In this document: positions 58,772 through 64,000 of the stretch, piece by piece
How the letters are laid out: the number at the start of each line of letters is the position of its first letter
How positions within the stretch are numbered: the first letter of the stretch is position 1
NCBI RefSeq assembly: GCF_030272615.1
Contig: NC_081411.1
Span: forward strand, 184,257,572 to 184,321,571
DNA length: 64,000 bases
DNA from: Cryptomeria japonica
Taxonomy: Eukaryota; Streptophyta; Pinopsida; Cupressales; Cupressaceae
Direction: 5' to 3'
Translations under genes and position numbers: made by a program
Notes under the pieces: model-generated
Database searches by the model: none
Told to the model about the DNA's origin: nothing
Seen by the model: the letters and a program-made list of their open reading frames with translations, nothing else

Positions 58772-60630
58772 ATGGCTACGTTGGCTCAACAAATTCATGA
58801 TATTAAGAGTGGCAAACTTCAAGGAATGCTAAAATGACTATATAAGGTGGAACAAAAAGTAATTGAAAATCAAAATCCAAACCTCAAGAAAGATCGCATG
58901 ACTTCTTCACCAAGACAAGGAGACATTTCTTCCAAATATCCCTCATATAAATAATATACACCTTTGGGACAATCTATTGAGTTGTCTTTAAAAGATATTC
59001 TTGACCACAATCTTATCACATTGCCTAACAAAAATCCATGAGGATGTAAATTTTTGAGTAACTGTTGTGCGGACCATAGACCAAAAATACATAGGACTTT
59101 AGATTGTATAAAATTAAAGCATAAGATTCAAGATCTCCTTGATAATCGTGTGATCAAAATTGAGGATTCTAATGACTCACCTAAAGAGAAACAAGAAACT
59201 ACTCCTAAGCATATCAAAATTATGAACCTATATCTAGCAAGGCTCCACATGTGGCCTCCATCTCTTCCACCATGCATTCATCTCCTAAAGCTTCTCAACA
59301 ACAATCCATACAATCTCCCTCAAACAATGAGCCTAATGATGACACTTTTCATGTTTTCCCTCAAGGGCTATCTCCTATGGAAAGCCAAGCTAATCCCAAT
59401 GTTGATACAAGTTCCTATAATAATTTAAAAATGTTAGATCCTATGTCATCATGCACTCCAATTCTAAACATTCCCACTCTATACTTTCACATCCAAAATA
59501 CTTCCCCATCATGCCAAAACATGAACACCTTCCAATAATCCCCCATGCCTATGCAAAATCCTATCCCTTCCTTAGAATTGGATCCATGTCAAGAGGATAA
59601 TTTTAAGAATCATTAAATAAGTCCTATCATAAATAAAGAACAAGACACCAAAACTCCCCAATCCCATCCAATGGTTGAGCAAGAACATATTTCCCTAGAA
59701 TCCCACGATGATCCTCTTATACCTTTCCATTTCTTCCAAGATGATCCCCTTCTATTTCAAGAGCTAAGCATCCTTCCAAATAGTATTCCTATTCCACTTC
59801 CTAAGAAATATCATGATGCCTCTTCCACCTTTTTAAATGAGCCTATTCAAAATGAAGAGCCAAACACCATTTCCACTTTATCTAATGGTCACCTTCCATG
59901 CCAAGATCAAAGTATCCCTTCATTTCCATGTCATAATCCTCCATGTCTTCCACAAGCTCCCATCTCCCAAGATTAACCTATCATTTCTCCTATTTTTCCT
60001 AAAGATCTTATCATGTCTCCATATCCACCTAAATATCCCATCATTTCCCTTAGTCCATGTCACAACTCAAACATCTCTATGCAAGTTGTTAATGAAACTT
60101 TTATAGGTCAACTGAGTTCCTCTACTTCCATTGGGTCTACTCTACTTTGTGACCCGGTCATTTCTTCCATTTCATATCCAACTCAAAATGGACTTTCTTC
60201 TTCTTCCAAAAGCAATAGGTCCTCCATTAGTCAAAGGATTAATCAAGGCAAACAGTCAGGCCTCCATGAACAAGGTACATCAAAATCCATCCACATCAAA
60301 GCAAATTTTAATGCTCATGGTCTCAACCAAAAAGCTAACTTTCAGGACATTGGTATCCCTACTAAATCCAACACCCTTCCATCTATGTCCAAATACATAC
60401 CTTCCCCTTCATCCATTCCATCCATTTTAGGTCCCTATATCCCTCCATCCGTTATACAGGATCAACAAAGGCACGCATCTTTGAGCACCTTCCATCCATC
60501 TAAAATACCTCCATATCATTCCTATCCATTCACACATTTTTTCCTTCTCCAAGCAATTTGGATTCCAAGCATAAAATTCATAAGTCAAGCAATCGACATG
60601 TATTCAAGGATCAACATGTCCATCTAATTA
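58772..60630 (+). pseudogene. Element D gag, Pro/Ser-rich
   Basis: ATG at 58772 (MATLAQQIHDIKSGKLQGML). A knuckle-like piece, CADHRPKIHRTLDCIKLKHK with IQDLLDNRVI, lies at about 59070-59150 and parallels the gag of element B. After a frameshift near 59240 a long Pro/Ser-rich frame follows (59251-60627), with stops but little shift. No protease motif is seen. Confidence 0.65.
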
Positions 60631-61983
60631 GCATGTCGAAAGAAAGAAAAATATGATCCAAAAGAAAAGAAAAATACAAAAGGCCACAAAGGCCCATTGA
60701 GCAAAAGAAAGAAAAGTCAAAAGTTATATGGGTTCCTAAGGAACTTGTAGAAGAAATGCATTCAAAGGAACTACAAAAGCATGAAAAATAAAAAACCATC
60801 TGGATCCCTAAGCATCTCCTTGAAGCACAACAGTCTAAAGGAAAACCCAAATTGACATATAAAATTGTTGTTCCTCCATCCTAACCTTTCAAATCTATTC
60901 CCCCATTACCTCCTTCATCCATTTTGGATCCTTATGTCCCAAAATCCCTAGCTATTCCTCCATCCAAATCTTAAAATATGAGATTCACTTTTCCTCCACC
61001 ATTCCACCACCCCCCAAGGTGTGTGTCAATGTTGATCTTTCCAGCATTTCCATTTAGACATGAAAAATTATTCCAACATCCCATCCCTTATCCAGCACTT
61101 GTCTTTCACTCTTCCATCCCTCTTATCTAATTCTTTGCATAAATCCTTACTCTAGTTCCGTCCAATCATCTAGATCTCGTATTCCTTTTTCATTTTCTTA
61201 CCAACGTCTTTGAGCATACCTTCATAGCCATGGTCTATTGCAGCACATATTTCAAGGGTACCATCCAAATAAGGGAGATGCTTGATTCCTTTTTGCATCT
61301 CCTATCATTTATTCATTATCTTTCGAAAAAAAAAAATACAAAAAATACAAAAAAGTCAGAAAAAGACCTAAAAATTTTGTCACTTTGGTGAAAACCTAGG
61401 AAACAGGTGCCTTGTGACACAAAAAAAAAAGAGAAACTTTTTTTAAAAAAAAATTAAAGAAAAATAAATTCATCCATTAGTGAAAACTTGACAAATATAC
61501 GCCTTGGAAAACTACCATGATGAAAACCTGACAAATAGGTGTCATGCTAATCCACTATCCTTTCTCACTTTACACTGGGAGAAAGTTTTATCCATGCTAT
61601 CTTATCTGCTGCATGCATCTATTATCCCTCATCCTCCATTATCCTTCATCCTCCACTATCCCTTATTCACCCTATATCCATACATATTCCTTTTCCACCT
61701 TTGATCTTGAGAACATTAAGGATCTTTTGCAAGCTTTGTATGCCTATCTATTACACTTGATTCACACCCTTAAGCTCTTATCCATTATTTTGTCCATTGC
61801 TTGCTTCCATCCTTCATTACCCCTTTTGATCTTGGTTTTCCTACCTACCTCGTATCCAAAGCTATCCCTTGATCTTGGTAAAAAACTAAGGACAAAATGC
61901 AAAACGTGTTTTCAAAAAACCTCTTGACATGGCCATTTCTTTGGACCATATGACATTCGTTACACCATATCCTTGCTTTATAT
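60631..61983. other. Element D downstream region
   Basis: Begins with a Lys-rich broken frame (about 60640-60880, KELQKHEK..TIWIPKHLLEA), then C/T-rich sequence, A-runs at 61325-61460, and a repeated 'tgaaaac(c/t)tgacaaata' phrase. No polymerase domain. Confidence 0.45.
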
Positions 61984-62772
61984 TGTTGGGAAAATGGAGT
62001 CTTAACCTTGCATTTACATGAGGTTACTATTGATAGTAAGTTTTCATTTGAGCACAAAATGGTGTGAAATTCTCCCCTAAGCTTCTGGTTGGCTAAATAA
62101 GCATTCTGGTAAAGTTACGTCATAAGATCACATCTAGTTTTGAAGATATTAACTTATCCATTTTGGAGGGCCCAATGAAATGTTTAAATTTGATTTTGAG
62201 TAATTTAGAGGCCCCAAAATGCCCTAAAAATTGGGCATAAATGGCATAGCTATTTATGAGGCAATAGAGCACTTCGCGAGCTTTCTGGTGCTTTAAACAG
62301 TTCGTCAATCGAACACACAGTTCTCAGGTTATGGCCTCCAGAAGTTTGTACTCCTGAAATAGGAAATATAAAATACATCAAACACATAAATGGGATATAA
62401 AAAGGGAGGGACACCTCATAGGGCATCTAGAAGGGAGATAAGGTTGGCTATACCTTATTGGGTGGTTTTAGCCCATGGTTTTGTAATACTATTTGATTGT
62501 TTCTGATATTGTATCTCTTATATATGAGGTGCATGACATACAGGTTGTGTAAGAGTCCTATAGTTATTGAGTTACCTCTAAATCTCTAATTAGTGCTACT
62601 CCTGTAAAGAGCTTGCTCTACAAGTATATTGTAATTTGTTTTGATTGCTTAATAATATATTGGGTGGCTTTTGGAGTGTGGGGTTTTTCTCCTGAAAGGG
62701 TTTTCCCCATGTAAATTACTATGTTATGGTTTGAATGTTATTTATGAGTGTTTATGGTGAAAATGGATAACA
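61984..62772 (+). repeat. Candidate copia-type LTR
   Basis: Starts TGTTGGGAAAATGG and could end GGATAACA. It contains 'ttttctcctgaaagggtttt' and 'ccccatgtaaatta', a phrase typical of the copia LTR polyadenylation region. No primer site follows and no partner is seen, so it may be a solo LTR. Confidence 0.4.
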
Positions 62773-64000
62773 GTAATAACAAAATTGAAAGGCTAAATGA
62801 ATTCAACCACCAAACCCTAGCCTAACAACAACAAAGATCCACCATAACATATGAAGATTACCTAAGACAATGTAAATAAAACAATGATCATGGAGAGAGT
62901 CGGAGGAGATAGGCATCTAGTGGTGGGGTCATGGGTCCTCCACCACCACTAGATAGAGGGGACAGGAGGGATGATCCTGGGGTGGGTCCTTCGGGGGCTC
63001 AGATTCCATTGAGGCCAGGCGGCTCCGAGGGAGGGAGTTCATCATAGCCTTAGAAGGCTCCCTATGTATCAGTATTGTACCATTTTTTTGTATGATGATG
63101 TAGACACCTTTGGGTGATTGTAGCCATATGATTTTGACATCATTGTATCATGACACTTTTGATTATAAATATATGAGATGATTCATCTTTGTGGTAGCTA
63201 TATGCATGTGTACCTATGTGATGAGATGTTCTTATGTGATGCTTATGATATGGATGCAAATATGTATATGATGCAATGCAATATGTTTTTTTGTTCTTTT
63301 ATGTTTTATATGTGTATGCATGATGCAAATGTGAATGTATGTAATGCAGATGAATATGATAATGCAAATGTAAATTGTGCTAACAGGTGTTGTGTGCAGG
63401 ATGTGATGCAATTGTGATATCTATATGTATGTATGAAATTCTTATATGTGGTAATGCAGGTGCAAACTACATGAAATGCAAATATTTTTGGTGTGTCATT
63501 ATACTCAGTCATGTGATAGCAGGCTACGCGGACTCAAGAAGGACAATGGAAGTCAATCAAGAAAGGCGGATGAAAGATGGAAGATATTAATGTGAAAGAG
63601 CTTCTTGTGCGTTATCATCATTGAGCTTTATTATGGCAAGTAGGTTATGACAATTGAGGCATATGTTTGACCCAAAAAGTCATTGTACCTATTTGCATGG
63701 AGATAAGACAGTCGCAAACAAAAAATGCCCCATTTCACACTAGACTCACAATGTCCTCATATCCTTGGACAAGTCATAGCATTACTAAAAGACAATCCAT
63801 AGACAACAAATACAAATAGGTGATGATACCCCATCCTCGCTTTTCTAGTGAAAGACATCCTGGAGATAGAATCTCTAGTCAGAGACATCCTGAAAAAGCT
63901 AAAAGACATGTCACCTAAAGATAAAATCAAAAGAAAACCAAGACTCGACACCAACATCCATTATAGTCCTCAAGTTTAGTGTCTCTTGTCACTTGTATAA
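62773..64000. other. Unassigned right-edge sequence
   Basis: Positions 62900-63060 are GC-richer and read like the C-terminal end of some coding region (GHGSSTTTR, SFGGSDSIEARRL) with stops. Positions 63178-63440 are rich in ATGCAAATG-like words. I cannot assign either part. Confidence 0.35.

Larger units (their letters stand above)
47107..61983 (+). mobile_element. Element D: Tat-like gag LTR element, interrupted, 3' end not found
   Basis: Left LTR, primer-site-like sequence, a long leader, then (after the insertion of element C at 50652-58558) a gag frame from 58772. No protease, RT or integrase is seen up to 61983, and no second LTR is found in the window. The right limit is set where a different LTR-like sequence starts and is uncertain. 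Confidence 0.6.

Noticed and set aside
63106..63130. TGTAGACACC as the start of the missing second LTR of element D
   Set aside because: Only the first ten bases match 47107 onward; the following sequence differs completely.

Overview
The window looks like nuclear DNA from a large, repeat-rich seed-plant genome, and a gymnosperm or conifer is my best guess. The evidence is one spliced ankyrin-PGG membrane gene with decayed siblings, canonical GT..AG introns, AT-rich spacers, and at least six mutually nested, heavily decayed transposable elements of plant type (Ty1/copia, Ty3/gypsy chromovirus, Tat-like gag elements, an L1-like LINE and a DNA transposon). The species assignment is inference only. 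I see no bacterial features, no CRISPR array and no rRNA or tRNA gene.

Region 1 (1-18077) is an ankyrin gene neighbourhood. A minus-strand Ty1/copia reverse transcriptase remnant lies at the left edge. ANK1 (5338-7786, three exons, 643 aa) has ankyrin repeats followed by a four-helix PGG-type membrane domain and has no visible lesion. Around it lie two broken siblings: a fragment at 720-1330 and a frameshifted copy lacking its third exon at 15453-17238. The 5' leader and upstream sequence of these genes recur at least six times. A small LEA-like ORF lies on the minus strand at 10038-10229.

Region 2 (18078-64000) is a nest of transposons. A minus-strand LINE is inserted next to the ankyrin array. 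Inside it sits a chromodomain Ty3/gypsy element, A (19939-47034, CATAT on both sides). Inside A is a second LTR element, B (25265-44227), which encodes gag and a degenerate protease but no polymerase or integrase. Inside B is an 11.1-kb terminal-inverted-repeat element, E (30032-41127). E carries a 3.9-kb inverted-motif satellite, further tandem arrays, a family of 18-bp palindromes, and two convergent broken genes. Right of A the LINE is cut by element D (5' LTR 47107-47770, Tat-like gag from 58772), and D is itself split by a minus-strand copia-type element, C (50652-58558). C carries a zinc-knuckle gag plus a long ORF of unknown function.

The only genes that look usable are ANK1 and possibly the LEA-like ORF. 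Most transposon frames are broken, and many of their stops are of the CAA to TAA, CAG to TAG, CGA to TGA type expected from cytosine deamination. The most interesting material is element E (palindrome family, satellite, multi-exon minus-strand gene), the gag-only element B, and the unexplained long ORF in element C.
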